From Sphingopyxis yananensis (GTDB lineage: Bacteria; Pseudomonadota; Alphaproteobacteria; Sphingomonadales; Sphingomonadaceae), in assembly GCF_020687785.1 (NCBI RefSeq), contig NZ_JAJEWI010000010.1, positions 186,001-250,000 of the forward strand: a stretch of 64,000 nucleotides of DNA, in the 5' to 3' direction. This document shows, piece by piece, positions 55,075 through 64,000 of the stretch; positions within the stretch are counted from its first letter, which is position 1; each line of letters starts with the position of its first letter. The notes under the pieces were generated by a model. That model was not told the DNA's origin, did no database searches, and worked only from the letters and a program-made list of their open reading frames with translations. The position numbers and the translations under genes were made by a program.

Positions 55075-55623
55075 ATACGCCCGCCAATGTCCCGCCGCTC
55101 TATGGCGCCCCTGCCGCCCAAGAACGGCCCACGCTACAATGAATTTATCGCTTCGCCGAAGGTCCGCGTGATCGACGACGAAGGCGAAAATCTGGGTGTG
55201 ATGTTGACCGCAGAAGCCATTGAACAGGCAGCGGAAGTGGGATTGGATTTGGTGGAAGTATCGCCGAACGCTGATCCGCCGGTTTGCAAATTCCTTGATG
55301 TCGGCAAGTTCAAATATGAGGCCCAGAAAAAGGCCAATGCCGCACGCAAGTCGCAAAAGACCCAAGAAATCAAAGAAATCAAGATGCGTCCGAATATCGA
55401 CGATCATGATTTCGAAGTGAAAATGAAAAAGGTTCACGATTTCCTTGAGGAAGGCGACAAGGTCAAGCTGACCATGCGTTTCCGTGGCCGTGAAATGAGC
55501 CATACGCAATTGGGCTTGGGCGTGTTGCAACGCGTCGCTGAACTGACGTCGGATATCGCCAAGGTGGAAGCCCATCCGCGCACCGAAGGTCGCCAAATGG
55601 TGATGGTGGTTGCGCCGAAATAA
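55075..55623 (+). CDS. infC: Translation initiation factor IF-3, probable ATA start
   Basis: IF-3 checks start-codon pairing on the 30S subunit. The conserved two-domain protein is clear: [39 protein letters not shown] at the N-domain, a Lys-rich linker, and the C-terminal domain with [20 protein letters not shown] and [12 protein letters not shown]. The AGGAG at 55062-55066 is placed eight bases before ATA (55075) but twenty bases before the first in-frame ATG (55087). infC in E. coli uses AUU for autoregulation by IF-3 itself, so a non-AUG start is expected. If the ATG at 55087 is used, the protein lacks four residues. Confidence 0.93.
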   Translation: MRPPMSRRSMAPLPPKNGPRYNEFIASPKVRVIDDEGENLGVMLTAEAIEQAAEVGLDLVEVSPNADPPVCKFLDVGKFKYEAQKKANAARKSQKTQEIKEIKMRPNIDDHDFEVKMKKVHDFLEEGDKVKLTMRFRGREMSHTQLGLGVLQRVAELTSDIAKVEAHPRTEGRQMVMVVAPK

Positions 55624-55661
55624 TCGGCGCATAGGGGGCGTTTGAACCCCTGATATGAAGC

Positions 55662-56360
55662 TTAGGCCATTTGGCTTGCAAGGGCGGTCGTTCCACTGGG
55701 GCGGCCGCCCGCTTCATATCGGCGTTCCACCATGTCGATCTGGCCGTCTTGGTCGATGGTCACCAGCGTCGATGCACGGGTGCCATAATCATCGCCCCGC
55801 AAAAACAGCGCAGGGCTGTTTTCCAGCATCAGATCGTCCAGCATAGCGGCGGGGTCTGTGCCTGCCGTGACGCAGCGTTCCAATACCCCTTGCAGACGCA
55901 AGGCACGGGGGCAGGCGGTGGTAATGGGTTCATTGGCCACAGCAAATATGCCCTGTGACAGGCGGCTGATGCGCGGGCTGGGCCGGTTGGTTAAAATATC
56001 CGCCGTGCCGCTTTGGGCGACAATCAGGTTAAATGCGTTGAAATCATCCAAGATTGTGGGGGACGGATGGGCGTATTCGCCGTGACCCGTCAGCATTTGG
56101 GTGACCAACGCCCCGCGTGATGCTTTGTTCGGGTCAGGCAGCGCGCCGCGTATATTGGTCACCACCGCCACGCGGCCTGATGGCGGATGAACGCCCAACC
56201 ATGTGCCGCCCGCCTGTATGTCGCGCCCAGCCATAATGCCGCTGCCGTCCGTCCACAGCGAAATGGGCGCAGCGGGGCGGGCGTGAAATTCGTCCCGATT
56301 CCCAATCAGGATGAGGGGGTATTTGGGGTGGCGGCCCAGCGCCAAAGCAACAACACACAT
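55662..56360 (-). CDS. NRDE-family protein (TANGO2-like)
   Basis: A 232-residue protein with an Ntn-hydrolase-like opening MCVVALALGRHPKYPLILIGNRDEFHARP, seen here as MCVVALALG and NRDEFHARP, the sequence that names the family. GGTWLGVHPPSGRVAVVTNI follows. The Cys at position 2 is the expected N-terminal nucleophile after Met removal. Bacterial function is unknown; the human relative TANGO2 is linked to heme and lipid handling. It is convergent with infC and downstream of the S10 peptidase, from which a terminator separates it. Confidence 0.9.
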   Translation of the reverse strand: MCVVALALGRHPKYPLILIGNRDEFHARPAAPISLWTDGSGIMAGRDIQAGGTWLGVHPPSGRVAVVTNIRGALPDPNKASRGALVTQMLTGHGEYAHPSPTILDDFNAFNLIVAQSGTADILTNRPSPRISRLSQGIFAVANEPITTACPRALRLQGVLERCVTAGTDPAAMLDDLMLENSPALFLRGDDYGTRASTLVTIDQDGQIDMVERRYEAGGRPSGTTALASQMA

Positions 56361-56394
56361 GATGCCACTGTGGCGTGGGTTGCTGCCTGTGAAA

Positions 56395-56426
56395 ACCCCT
56401 GCCGCACAGAAAAATACGGCAGGGGT
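56395..56426 (-). terminator. Terminator of the S10 peptidase gene
   Basis: On the minus strand ACCCCTGCCG and CGGCAGGGGT pair around a 12-base loop, followed by TTTC. It lies just after the peptidase stop at 56445 and before the NRDE gene start. Confidence 0.7.
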
Positions 56427-56444
56427 GAGGTGTCGCGGCAGTGC

Positions 56445-57965
56445 CTAGCGATTGCGAATGAAATCGCGCACATCCGCCGACAATTGCTGGCGATCTCGAT
56501 CGCGAATATACATCATATGCCCGCTTTCATAATAGGTGTAGCGGATCCGATCTTGGGGAATGCCGGTGCGGCTCAGGCTATATTCTGCGGCGAAAAAGGG
56601 CGTGGCAAAATCATAATATCCTTGGGCCACCAGCACCTTTAAGCCCGAATTTTCGCGCAGAGCCTGCCCAATATAGGGGGCGACATTTAAATAGGCGTTG
56701 GTATCGCGCCCGCCCAGCCGCCAGTCCCATTGCCCGCCCACACGGCCAATGCTTTGATATTCGCGGTCCGTTTTAAATCCCAATGTATCCCGCGTCCACG
56801 CATTGATGGCGGCTGTATAGCCCGCGTCAATGCCGTAAAAACTGGGGTCATTGTCGGGACGTTCACCCGCGCTGTCATAATCTTTTCCGGTATAGCGGCT
56901 GTCCAGCCGGCCAACCGTCAGGCCGCGATCGCGCAGCAATTCTTTGTAAAAACGGCTAGGCTCTACGCGCAGATCGCTATGTTCCAAATAACCTTCGCTA
57001 AGGCCAGTAAAGCGCGACAATGTTTGGCGAATTTTGGCCCGTTCTTCGCCTTGCAATTTTTGGCCTTTTAACAAAGCATGGGCATAGGGACCAATCGCCC
57101 ATTGGCGGGCTTCTTCGGCAAAGGCCGAAACGGACGCGGCCTTGGCCTTGCCATGATAAAGGGCGGTGGCCGCAAAGCTGGGCAGATTGGTGATATAGCT
57201 TAGTTCATTTCCAGCGGTGTCGGCGCCCGCGGCGAAATCGAGCACGGTAGAGATTAAAATAATGCCGTTCATCGCCACATCATTATAGGTGACATTCATC
57301 AATTGATGGGCGACAGCGGCGCTGCGCGTGGTGCCATAGCTTTCACCGCCCAAATATTTCGGGCTGTTCCACCGGCCATTGTCGTTGATCCAGCGGCGGA
57401 TGACATCGGCCACCAATTTGGCATCTTGGGTGACGCCGTAATAGTTGGCGGGGTCTGCGCTGGGCAATAGCACGGAAAATCCGGTGCCCGGTGGGTCAAT
57501 GAACACAATGTCGGTGACATCTAGCAAGGAATCGGGGTTGTCGACGATGGGATAGGGCGGCGCGCCATCGTCGGTGGCGTTGCTGGGGATGGCGACACGC
57601 TTGGGGCCAAAGGCCCCCATCATCAGCCATACACTGCCCGACCCCGGACCGCCGTTGAACAAAAAGGTGACGGGGCGGTTCGGGTCGCGGGGTTCCTTGA
57701 TATAAGCGGTGGTGACGACAGCGGCTTCTGCCTTATCGTCTTTTCCGCGAATGACGGTTTCGCCAATCGTCGCGCTATATTGCATGCGCTGCCCGCCGAA
57801 CGAGCCGCTAAGGCGCGTGGTGCGGACTTGTGGTTGGTAATCACCGCTGGACTTGGTTTCCGTGCTGGCGGCTTGATTGCTGGTCGGCGCGTCTTTTGCT
57901 GCGGCATGGGCGGGCAAATATGCCATCGCCAAAGCCAGTGTCGCCGCCGATAGACCCAATTTCAT
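56445..57965 (-). CDS. Secreted S10 serine carboxypeptidase-like protein
   Basis: Exported alpha/beta-hydrolase of 506 residues, peptidase family S10. Signal peptide: MKLGLSAATLALAMAYLPAHA (about 1-21). The catalytic Ser lies in GGESYGTTRS, the oxyanion-hole segment is FLFNGGPGSGSVW with VFIDPPGTGFS nearby, and the catalytic His is in ESGHMMY near the C-terminus; the Asp is probably in YYDFATPFF. Substrate is unknown; carboxypeptidase activity is the family norm. The ATG at 57965 follows GGAGG, which fixes the start five codons after an in-frame alternative. Confidence 0.9.
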   Translation of the reverse strand: MKLGLSAATLALAMAYLPAHAAAKDAPTSNQAASTETKSSGDYQPQVRTTRLSGSFGGQRMQYSATIGETVIRGKDDKAEAAVVTTAYIKEPRDPNRPVTFLFNGGPGSGSVWLMMGAFGPKRVAIPSNATDDGAPPYPIVDNPDSLLDVTDIVFIDPPGTGFSVLLPSADPANYYGVTQDAKLVADVIRRWINDNGRWNSPKYLGGESYGTTRSAAVAHQLMNVTYNDVAMNGIILISTVLDFAAGADTAGNELSYITNLPSFAATALYHGKAKAASVSAFAEEARQWAIGPYAHALLKGQKLQGEERAKIRQTLSRFTGLSEGYLEHSDLRVEPSRFYKELLRDRGLTVGRLDSRYTGKDYDSAGERPDNDPSFYGIDAGYTAAINAWTRDTLGFKTDREYQSIGRVGGQWDWRLGGRDTNAYLNVAPYIGQALRENSGLKVLVAQGYYDFATPFFAAEYSLSRTGIPQDRIRYTYYESGHMMYIRDRDRQQLSADVRDFIRNR

Positions 57966-58095
57966 TCTGATCCTCCACATTTGGATTTGTGGCGGACCCT
58001 ATTATGGCTTGGGTGATGATCGCAAATTCAGAATCGGTTTCTGCGGCAACTTTTTTCACGGGTGGCTAGGGTTGGGTTAGACCGTGCCTGTTGGA

Positions 58096-60279
58096 TCAGA
58101 AACGGGTTCGGCCTTGCTTGCCAAAGCGGCCCTTGCGGGTGCCCGGCTTGCCTTCGTTGGAACGGCCAACGCGGGGGCGCTGGCTGGGGGCTTCGCCATT
58201 AAGGCCCAGCTCGTCCGCTTCCAATCGGCGGATTTCGTCGCGCAAGCGGCCCGCTTCTTCAAATTCCAGATCGGCTGCGGCGGCGCGCATTTTCTGTTCT
58301 AAATCCGTGATATAGGCGCGTAGGTTATGACCAACCATATGGTCTGGTTTGTCGTCGCCCAGATCAATGGTGACGCCGTCCTGCGATGCGACATGGGCGA
58401 TAATGTCGCCAATTTGCTTTTTCACGCTGGCCGGCGTGATGCCATGTTCTTCGTTATAGGCGACTTGTTTGGCACGGCGGCGGTCGGTTTCGGCCATGGC
58501 GCGCTGCATGCTGCCGGTGATGCGGTCGGCATAAAGGATCACGCGGCCATCGACGTTGCGCGCCGCGCGGCCAATGGTTTGCACAAGGCTGGTTTCGCTG
58601 CGCAAGAAGCCTTCTTTGTCGGCGTCCAAAATGCCGACCAAGCCGCATTCGGGAATGTCCAACCCCTCGCGCAGTAGGTTGATGCCGACCAAAACGTCGA
58701 ACACCCCAAGGCGCAGGTCGCGAATAATTTCAATACGTTCCAGCGTTTCGACATCGCTGTGCATATAACGCACGCTTAAGCCCGCTTCGTGTAGATATTC
58801 GGTCAAATCCTCTGCCATGCGTTTGGTGAGGGTGGTGACAAGGGTGCGATATCCCTTGGCTGCCGTCGCTTTGGCTTCGGCGATCAAATCATCCACTTGC
58901 TCTTCGACAGGGCGGATGATGACGGGCGGGTCGATCAATCCAGTGGGACGAATGACCTGTTCAGCAAAGACGCCTTGTGTTTGCTCCATTTCCCATGTGC
59001 CGGGGGTGGCAGAGACGCTGACCGTTTGCGGGCGCATGGCGTCCCATTCGGCAAAGCGCAACGGGCGGTTGTCGATGCAACTGGGCAGGCGGAAACCATA
59101 TTCGGCCAGCGTGATTTTGCGGCGGTGATCGCCCTTGGACATCGCGCCGATTTGCGGAATGGTTTGGTGGCTTTCGTCCACAAATAACAATGCATTATCA
59201 GGCAGATATTCGAACAAGGTCGGCGGGGGTTCACCGGGTAAGCGGCCCGTCAAAAAGCGGCTGTAATTTTCAATGCCCGCACAGCTTCCGGTGGCCGCGA
59301 TCATTTCGAGGTCGAAATTGGTGCGCTGCTCTAACCGCTGCGCCTCGAGCAGCTTATTTTCGGCGTTTAATTCCTTCAGCCGCTCGGCTAGTTCATGGCG
59401 GATGGCTTCGGATGCTTGTTTCAGCGTGGGTCCGGGGGTGACATAGTGGCTGTTGGCATAGATGCGCACGCTGTTGAGATTGGCGATTTTTTTGCCGGTC
59501 AGCGGGTCAAATTCTGTAATTTCATCAATCTCATCGCCAAAGAAGCTGACACGCCATGCCATGTCTTCATAATGGGACGGGAAAATTTCCAAATTGTCGC
59601 CGCGCACCCGAAAGGTGCCACGCGTAAAGGCTTGGTCGTTGCGCTTATATTGCAAGGCGACCAATTTTCGGATGATCTCGCGGTTGTCCGCCACGGCGCC
59701 TTTTTTCAGGTCGAAAATCATCGCCGAGTAAGTTTCGACCGACCCGATACCATAAAGGCAGGATACAGAGGCGACGATGATCACATCATCGCGTTCCAGC
59801 AAGGCGCGGGTGGCCGAATGGCGCATCCGGTCAATGGCTTCGTTTACCGAGCTTTCTTTCTCGATATAGGTGTCCGAGCGGGGGACATAGGCTTCGGGTT
59901 GGTAATAATCATAATAGCTGACGAAATATTCGACGGCATTATTGGGGAAGAAATTTTTAAATTCCCCATAAAGTTGGGCAGCCAAAATTTTGTTGGGAGC
60001 CAGAATAAGGGCAGGGCGTTGCAGCCGGTGGATGACCTGCGCCATGGTATAGGTTTTGCCGGATCCTGTGACGCCCAGCAACACTTGGTCGCGCTCACCC
60101 GCTAGCGCGGCTTCGGTTAAATCAGCAATGGCGCGGGGTTGGTCGCCCGCCGGTTCATAATCGCTAATCAGTTCAAAGGCGCGGCCACCATCCGACTTTT
60201 CTGGGCGAGCGGGTCGGTGCGGCACATAGGTGTCGCTGGTGTCAACTTCATCAAGAGTGGTGCGAATCTGAATTGCCAT
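58096..60279 (-). CDS. uvrB: UvrB, excinuclease ABC subunit B
   Basis: Damage-verifying helicase-like core of nucleotide excision repair, 727 residues. Walker [11 protein letters not shown] (about 69-78), the beta-hairpin [12 protein letters not shown] that locks [15 protein letters not shown] (Walker B region), [14 protein letters not shown] and [13 protein letters not shown] (motif V) are present, with a C-terminal UVR domain ([24 protein letters not shown], here read as [15 protein letters not shown]). The C-terminal 30 residues are Arg/Lys/Gly-rich and unconserved. No GTTC-N7-GTTC SOS box is visible upstream, so its SOS control is not evident. Confidence 0.97.
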   Translation of the reverse strand: MAIQIRTTLDEVDTSDTYVPHRPARPEKSDGGRAFELISDYEPAGDQPRAIADLTEAALAGERDQVLLGVTGSGKTYTMAQVIHRLQRPALILAPNKILAAQLYGEFKNFFPNNAVEYFVSYYDYYQPEAYVPRSDTYIEKESSVNEAIDRMRHSATRALLERDDVIIVASVSCLYGIGSVETYSAMIFDLKKGAVADNREIIRKLVALQYKRNDQAFTRGTFRVRGDNLEIFPSHYEDMAWRVSFFGDEIDEITEFDPLTGKKIANLNSVRIYANSHYVTPGPTLKQASEAIRHELAERLKELNAENKLLEAQRLEQRTNFDLEMIAATGSCAGIENYSRFLTGRLPGEPPPTLFEYLPDNALLFVDESHQTIPQIGAMSKGDHRRKITLAEYGFRLPSCIDNRPLRFAEWDAMRPQTVSVSATPGTWEMEQTQGVFAEQVIRPTGLIDPPVIIRPVEEQVDDLIAEAKATAAKGYRTLVTTLTKRMAEDLTEYLHEAGLSVRYMHSDVETLERIEIIRDLRLGVFDVLVGINLLREGLDIPECGLVGILDADKEGFLRSETSLVQTIGRAARNVDGRVILYADRITGSMQRAMAETDRRRAKQVAYNEEHGITPASVKKQIGDIIAHVASQDGVTIDLGDDKPDHMVGHNLRAYITDLEQKMRAAAADLEFEEAGRLRDEIRRLEADELGLNGEAPSQRPRVGRSNEGKPGTRKGRFGKQGRTRF

Positions 60280-60366
60280 CTTGGGTAATATGGGAAGAAT
60301 GATAGAAGGCTACAATCACTGCGGCTTTGAATCTTTTCATTTCCGATTTTTCTACAGGAGCATTCG

Positions 60367-60885
60367 ATGCAGAAATTATTATTCATGACCGGCGTTGCTG
60401 GCGCTTTGTTGCTGGCCGGTTGCACGGATGCGGCATCGTCAAAGCGCGAAGCGGGCAATTGGGTGAATGAGGTTGAGTTGATCAAGCTGGACGTTCCCGG
60501 AATGCCCCCGGAAATGAAGGATGGCATGACCCAGATGATGGCGTCAGCCGCGAACACCAATTTCTGCCTGACCCCTGAAGAAGCCGCGAAAAGCGATTTG
60601 GACAGCCTGCTTGACAGCAGCGGCGGCGGTGGCGGCCAGTGCACCTGGACCAAGAAAGACGTGAACGGCGCCAATGTTGATGTGGTGGGAAGCTGTCTCC
60701 AAAATGGTCAAAAGGCCGATCTGGCCATGAAAGGCACCTTGGAAAGCAAGCGTTCGGATATCACCATCACCACCAAAGCCCAGTTGCCAGATGGCAAGCA
60801 GATGGAAATGGTGATGCGCGTGAAGTCCAAACATACGGGTGCTTGTACAGCAGAATCGAAGCCGCCGGTTCCGGCTGCTGGCTGA
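60367..60885 (+). CDS. DUF3617-type lipoprotein
   Basis: A 172-residue secreted protein with a lipoprotein signal (MQKLLFMTGVAGALLLAGC, Cys at 19). The body has the DUF3617 pattern: WVNEVELIKLDVPGMPPEM, NFCLTPEEAAK, and CTWTKKDVNGANVDVVGSC with paired Cys, followed by a beta-rich SKRSDITITTKAQLP. A Gly-rich GGGGG insertion interrupts the centre. Function of the family is unknown; members are common in Sphingomonadales. It is divergent from uvrB with an 87-base gap, and closed by an intrinsic terminator. Confidence 0.8.
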   Translation: MQKLLFMTGVAGALLLAGCTDAASSKREAGNWVNEVELIKLDVPGMPPEMKDGMTQMMASAANTNFCLTPEEAAKSDLDSLLDSSGGGGGQCTWTKKDVNGANVDVVGSCLQNGQKADLAMKGTLESKRSDITITTKAQLPDGKQMEMVMRVKSKHTGACTAESKPPVPAAG

Positions 60886-60954
60886 ATCCGCACACTTCGG
60901 CGCGATGATCCTTGGCGGCTAAGATGACAATCGCCGATGAGCATGTTGTGGAAG

Positions 60955-60987
60955 GCCCCGCCAATCATTGGGTTGGCGGGGCTTTTT
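60955..60987 (+). terminator. Intrinsic terminator after the DUF3617 gene
   Basis: GCCCCGCCAA pairs with TTGGCGGGGC, with an eight-base loop, and is followed by TTTTT. Confidence 0.93.
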
Positions 60988-61018
60988 GCTGGATAGCGCG
61001 CCGGCGTGGCACTAGGGC

Positions 61019-62950
61019 ATGGCTATGAACATGGACGGGGCAGACGGCAGGGCGGAAGTCGAGCGCATATTGCGGCAGGAATTGTCGCAATTGCTGGCAT
61101 CCCCCTTTTTTTCCCGCTCTCCCGTTCAGTCTCGTTTGCTGCGCTATTTGGTGGGGCATCGTTTACGCGGTGATCAACCCCCGCCCAAAGCCTATGCGAT
61201 CGCGACCGAGGCGCTGGGCCGTCCATCCGATTTTGACGCCTCCATCGACAGTTACCCCCGTGTGATGGTGGGGCGTCTGCGGGCATTGTTGGAACGATAT
61301 TATAGCGAACAGCCATGGCTTTACCGTTTGCGTATCCCGCAAGGTAGCTATGACGTGGTGGTGCAATATCGCGCTGCGCCGCCATCGCGGGCGACGATGG
61401 CACGTGCGGGAAGCTTGCCGTCCTTGCACGGCGGGGAGGGGGCCGCCGATCATGAGGTTGGCGGTGCGGGTGATGTGGGGCGGCAGGGTCGCGGTGCGCT
61501 ATCTGCTGCGGGTGGTTATGACGCTTTGGCGGCTTTATTGGCCCCTGCGCTCGCCTTGCCAGATCCACCGCAAGGCATATGGGCGCGTTTGATGTCATGG
61601 TTGGACCGTGTCTTGCCCCAGCCCCATGCCTTGCGACGCTGGACCATGATGGTGGCCGCCATTTGTTTGGCGGCGATGCTTGGCGGCGGTGCGGCGCTGT
61701 TGGCCAGCTATTATGGTCAATCGATGCATAGCGGGGCGGGGCAACGGCCCGTGGAAACTGTGAAAGGCTTGGTCCCCCTGCCGCTGGTCGATGTGCGGGT
61801 GGCCGCGAGCGATGAACAGGATCCGGCAGCAACAGCGATGGCGAGGGCTGTTGCGGCGCGCATACGCGACGGGGCGCGCCGTTTTGAAATGCTGTCGCTG
61901 CGCGGTGGACAGGGCGGACATGGCGAGCAGGGCGGCGGTGATGTGGATTATCTGATCGACGTCATGTTGACCCCTGCCGATGAAGGCCAAATGGATGCGG
62001 TGGTGATGGTGTATCGCTTGGCGGATCAGCGCAGCATTTGGTCACGTCGTTTCTTGCTGAAAAGGGCAAATGCGCCGGACTTTCCCGCTCTGGACCCCGC
62101 CATTTCGCAAATAGCAGGAAATTACGGTGTCATCGTTCGGGACCAGACGGGCCAGTTGGCTGATGATTATCGCAAGGGGTTCCCGTGTCTGGCCCAATTT
62201 CAGCGAATGCGCGTTTCAAGACAGCAAGATGGTTTTGATAAAATTGCCGCATGTTTGGACCAAGGGTTGAAAAAAAGACCCCGTGATCCCATGATGTTAT
62301 CAGCGCAATCTTATATGCTTTATAATCAAGCTATGCACAGCAATCACGCCGACAAGGTCAAGGAATATCTTGAGAAAGGCACGCGGCAAGCCGTCGCGGC
62401 CTATGCTGCCGACCCCAGCAGTTCGGCCGCAGCATTTGCAAGGGCACGCGCATATTTCATCCTCGGGCAATGCAACGAGGGGATGGCGATGGCCCGCCGT
62501 GCCGAAGAAGGAAATGGGCTGGACAGCGATATGCTGAGCCGTTTGGCAATCCTATATCAATTTTGTGGACGAAAGGATGAAGCGCAGCGTTTGTCGACGC
62601 GGGCCTTGATGCTGGATCCAGCCTTTCCGGCCATTGCGATGGTCGCGCGGTCCCTAGTTTTGCTAGAGAAGAGCAAGCCGCAAGAGGCGCTGGAGCAGTT
62701 GGATGGATTGACGAATGTCGAGGCGGTCGAAGCCCATTATTATGTCATTCAAGCGGTGGCTTATGGGCAATTGGGCCTGAAAACGAATGCGGAAACGGCA
62801 TGGAATCGCCTGATTGCCCTTGCAGGAATGTCTGAAAATGCTAGGGCAGAAGACGTGCTTCGTCATTTTCGCGTTGCGGATATTATGGTCCGGCGGGAAG
62901 CGATGATGCTACGAGATGCTGGTGTGGTTCCTCTCCGCACCGGAGATTGA
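61019..62950 (+). CDS. Membrane-anchored protein with cytoplasmic HTH-like domain and TPR tail
   Basis: A 643-residue protein, not assigned to a named gene. Residues 10-115 match the cytoplasmic domain often found at the N-terminus of adenylate-cyclase-like and TolB/TPR proteins: SPFFSRSPVQSRLLRYLVGH, AIATEALGRPSDFD, DSYPRVMVGRLRALLERYY, and LRIPQGSYDVVV. A Gly/Ala-rich linker follows, then one membrane helix (about 206-227, MMVAAICLAAMLGG). The periplasmic part contains a Gly-rich insertion and TPR-like repeats (about 430-640, LSRLAILYQFCGRKDEAQRL; EALEQLDGLTNVEAVEAHYY). This resembles ToxR/CadC-type signalling layouts, but DNA binding is not shown. It has its own terminator-bounded unit. 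Confidence 0.72.
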   Translation: MAMNMDGADGRAEVERILRQELSQLLASPFFSRSPVQSRLLRYLVGHRLRGDQPPPKAYAIATEALGRPSDFDASIDSYPRVMVGRLRALLERYYSEQPWLYRLRIPQGSYDVVVQYRAAPPSRATMARAGSLPSLHGGEGAADHEVGGAGDVGRQGRGALSAAGGYDALAALLAPALALPDPPQGIWARLMSWLDRVLPQPHALRRWTMMVAAICLAAMLGGGAALLASYYGQSMHSGAGQRPVETVKGLVPLPLVDVRVAASDEQDPAATAMARAVAARIRDGARRFEMLSLRGGQGGHGEQGGGDVDYLIDVMLTPADEGQMDAVVMVYRLADQRSIWSRRFLLKRANAPDFPALDPAISQIAGNYGVIVRDQTGQLADDYRKGFPCLAQFQRMRVSRQQDGFDKIAACLDQGLKKRPRDPMMLSAQSYMLYNQAMHSNHADKVKEYLEKGTRQAVAAYAADPSSSAAAFARARAYFILGQCNEGMAMARRAEEGNGLDSDMLSRLAILYQFCGRKDEAQRLSTRALMLDPAFPAIAMVARSLVLLEKSKPQEALEQLDGLTNVEAVEAHYYVIQAVAYGQLGLKTNAETAWNRLIALAGMSENARAEDVLRHFRVADIMVRREAMMLRDAGVVPLRTGD

Positions 62951-63167
62951 ACGTCGAAGGACAGGTGCTGGCGTTGAAAAACGGCGTATCTGTTTTTTCG
63001 TATGATTTACGGAAAAGGCCTGCTGAGGTGCGAAATATTTCGTCACTTTGGTTGCCGCCGATATGGTGCGTGGCTGTTCGCACGTCGGCTCCCTCTTGCC
63101 AGCTACGTTGCTGGACACTAGGGCGATTCCACATATTCACGCGACAGTCAGGAAAAAGGAACTGTAC

Positions 63168-63404
63168 ATGAGCGATTCGGCCGAAAAGGTTAAAAAGATC
63201 GTCGTCGAACATCTGGGCGTTGAAGCCGAGAAGGTCACCGAAGAAGCAAGCTTCATCGACGATCTGGGCGCAGACAGCCTCGACATCGTTGAACTGGTGA
63301 TGGCGTTCGAAGAAGAATTCGGCGTAGAAATTCCTGACGATGCAGCAGAAAAGATCGCGACCGTTAAGGATGCGATCGATTATATCGAAGCGAATAAGGG
63401 CTAA
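63168..63404 (+). CDS. acpP: Acyl carrier protein
   Basis: Carrier for acyl intermediates of fatty acid synthesis, 78 residues, strongly acidic. The phosphopantetheine Ser is in [13 protein letters not shown] (Ser 37), and the helix II/III sequence [17 protein letters not shown] is typical. The ATG at 63168 follows GGAAAAAGGA; longer in-frame starts are not conserved. fabF follows after 172 bases, the canonical acpP-fabF order. A -10-like TATGAT (63001-63006) upstream might belong to its promoter, but a matching -35 is unclear. Confidence 0.97.
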   Translation: MSDSAEKVKKIVVEHLGVEAEKVTEEASFIDDLGADSLDIVELVMAFEEEFGVEIPDDAAEKIATVKDAIDYIEANKG

Positions 63405-63414
63405 TTTGGCCCAG

Positions 63415-63512
63415 TCCGGCGATGCCGGATGGGACGGTGTTTCACCGTCTACGTGATTCCGGCTTTCCGGCCCCGAGCGTGTGCGCGTAAGGGTCGGGAA
63501 GCCTTTTTTATG
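63415..63512 (+). promoter_or_regulatory. Cluster of stem-loops between acpP and fabF
   Basis: CCGGC-GAT-GCCGG (about 63416-63428) and GACGGTG-TTT-CACCGTC (63433-63449) are simple hairpins; a longer imperfect stem with CCCGA/TCGGG is followed by six T near 63507-63512. Together they may attenuate read-through from the abundant acpP message into fabF, or process the dicistronic mRNA. The last hairpin is only a weak terminator. Confidence 0.45.
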
Positions 63513-63576
63513 TGATCACGCCTCACAGTGAAGATGCCGGAACCCGCCAGGGCAGGGGACGACGAAAGGAATATTT

Positions 63577-64000
63577 ATGCGCCGCGTTGTGGTGACAGGA
63601 CTGGGTTTGGTAACCCCGCTTGGTTGCGATGTAGAAACCGCTTGGGCCAATCTGATCGCTGGGAAATCCGGTGCGGGTCAAATTACCCGTTTTGATACAT
63701 CTGGCCAAAAATGCACCATCGCGTGCGAAGTAAAGCCTGCTGACCATGAATATGGTTTCGACCCCATGAAGCGCGTGGACCATAAGGTTCAGCGTCAGGT
63801 CGATCCTTTTATCGTTTACGGCATTGATGCGGCGGGCCAAGCGTTGGAAGATGCGGGTTTGACCGAAATGACCGAAGCGCAAAAACTGCGTGCTGGTTGT
63901 TCCATCGGGTCGGGCATCGGCGGCTTGCCGGGCATTGAAAGCGAAAGCTTGGTATTGGCCGAAAAAGGCCCAGGCCGTGTCAGCCCGCACTTTGTCCATG
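63577..64000 (+). CDS. fabF: FabF, beta-ketoacyl-ACP synthase II (5' part, cut by window end)
   Basis: Condensing enzyme elongating acyl-ACP with malonyl-ACP. The 141 visible residues begin RRVVVTGLGLVTPLGCDVETAW and continue with IAGKSGAGQITRFDTS, RVDHKVQRQVDPFIVYGIDAA and RAGCSIGSGIGGLPGIESE, the N-terminal part of the thiolase fold. The active-site Cys-His-His lies downstream, outside the window. The ATG at 63577 follows AAAGGA. Context right after acpP supports FabF over FabB. Confidence 0.93.
   Translation, partial: MRRVVVTGLGLVTPLGCDVETAWANLIAGKSGAGQITRFDTSGQKCTIACEVKPADHEYGFDPMKRVDHKVQRQVDPFIVYGIDAAGQALEDAGLTEMTEAQKLRAGCSIGSGIGGLPGIESESLVLAEKGPGRVSPHFVH

Noticed and set aside
59395..60105. 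236-codon plus-strand frame inside uvrB
   Set aside because: Overlaps the conserved core of uvrB and has no similarity to known folds.
60280..60366. Possible SOS (LexA) box between uvrB and the DUF3617 gene
   Set aside because: No GTTC-N7-GTTC or its complement is present in the gap.
62974..63006. TTGAAA and TATGAT considered as the acpP promoter
   Set aside because: The spacing is 21 bases, outside the usual range, so no promoter was called.

Overview
The window is one contiguous piece of a bacterial chromosome from an alphaproteobacterium, most likely Sphingomonadales. Evidence seen here: a mur/fts division cluster ending in an FtsZ with a long Ala/Pro linker and a DMPRFLNRQ tail, a two-subunit glycine dehydrogenase (gcvPA/gcvPB) behind a tandem glycine riboswitch, tRNA-Trp upstream of secE-nusG, RpoB/RpoC of alphaproteobacterial size, and accessory families common in this order (ABA4-like, carotenoid oxygenase, S10 peptidase, DUF3617). 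The species assignment is inference. No insertion sequence, prophage, CRISPR array or plasmid feature was found.

Layout. (1) 1-9.7 kb: ftsW-murG-murC-murB-ddl-ftsQ-ftsA-ftsZ; most junctions overlap by 1-4 nt, so translation is probably coupled. A secreted TPR/SPOR protein, a dGTPase-like HD protein and a Rossmann-fold protein follow. (2) 13.8-18.9 kb: glycine riboswitch and gcvT-gcvH-gcvPA-gcvPB, closed by a strong terminator. (3) 18.9-28.5 kb: small accessory genes, an acyl-CoA ligase/dehydrogenase operon, GST and DMT-transporter genes, tRNA-Trp, a pair of overlapping acyl-CoA dehydrogenase genes that looks heteromeric, and a Gdx-type guanidinium exporter with a structured leader. (4) 28.7-48.3 kb: secE, nusG, rplK, rplA, rplJ, rplL, rpoB, rpoC in canonical order but broken into blocks by unrelated genes: tesB; ccmA-ccmB-metallopeptidase on the other strand plus phhB and an APC permease; and, most strikingly, a carotenoid oxygenase and TetR regulator between rplL and rpoB. 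Several blocks show their own terminator or promoter, and rpoB has a promoter followed by a terminator-like hairpin in its leader. (5) 48.5-60.3 kb: PspC-like protein, recF, arsC-type reductase, dedA, gshB, yraN, rsmI, an LppC-type lipoprotein, infC (apparently with an ATA start), NRDE protein, S10 peptidase and uvrB. (6) 60.3-64 kb: DUF3617 lipoprotein, a membrane-anchored TPR protein, acpP and the start of fabF, cut by the window edge.

How the genes work together: the first block makes lipid II precursors and builds the divisome; the glycine cleavage operon feeds one-carbon metabolism under glycine control; the central block is the transcription/translation core interleaved with fatty acyl-CoA genes (acyl-CoA ligase, dehydrogenases, thioesterase) that pair functionally with acpP/fabF at the right end. 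Nothing in the window is clearly a new multi-gene system. The best leads are the remodelled rplL/rpoB junction with its candidate attenuator, the Gdx leader RNA, the ATA start of infC, and the two large poorly characterised proteins (TPR/SPOR next to ftsZ; TPR membrane protein before acpP).
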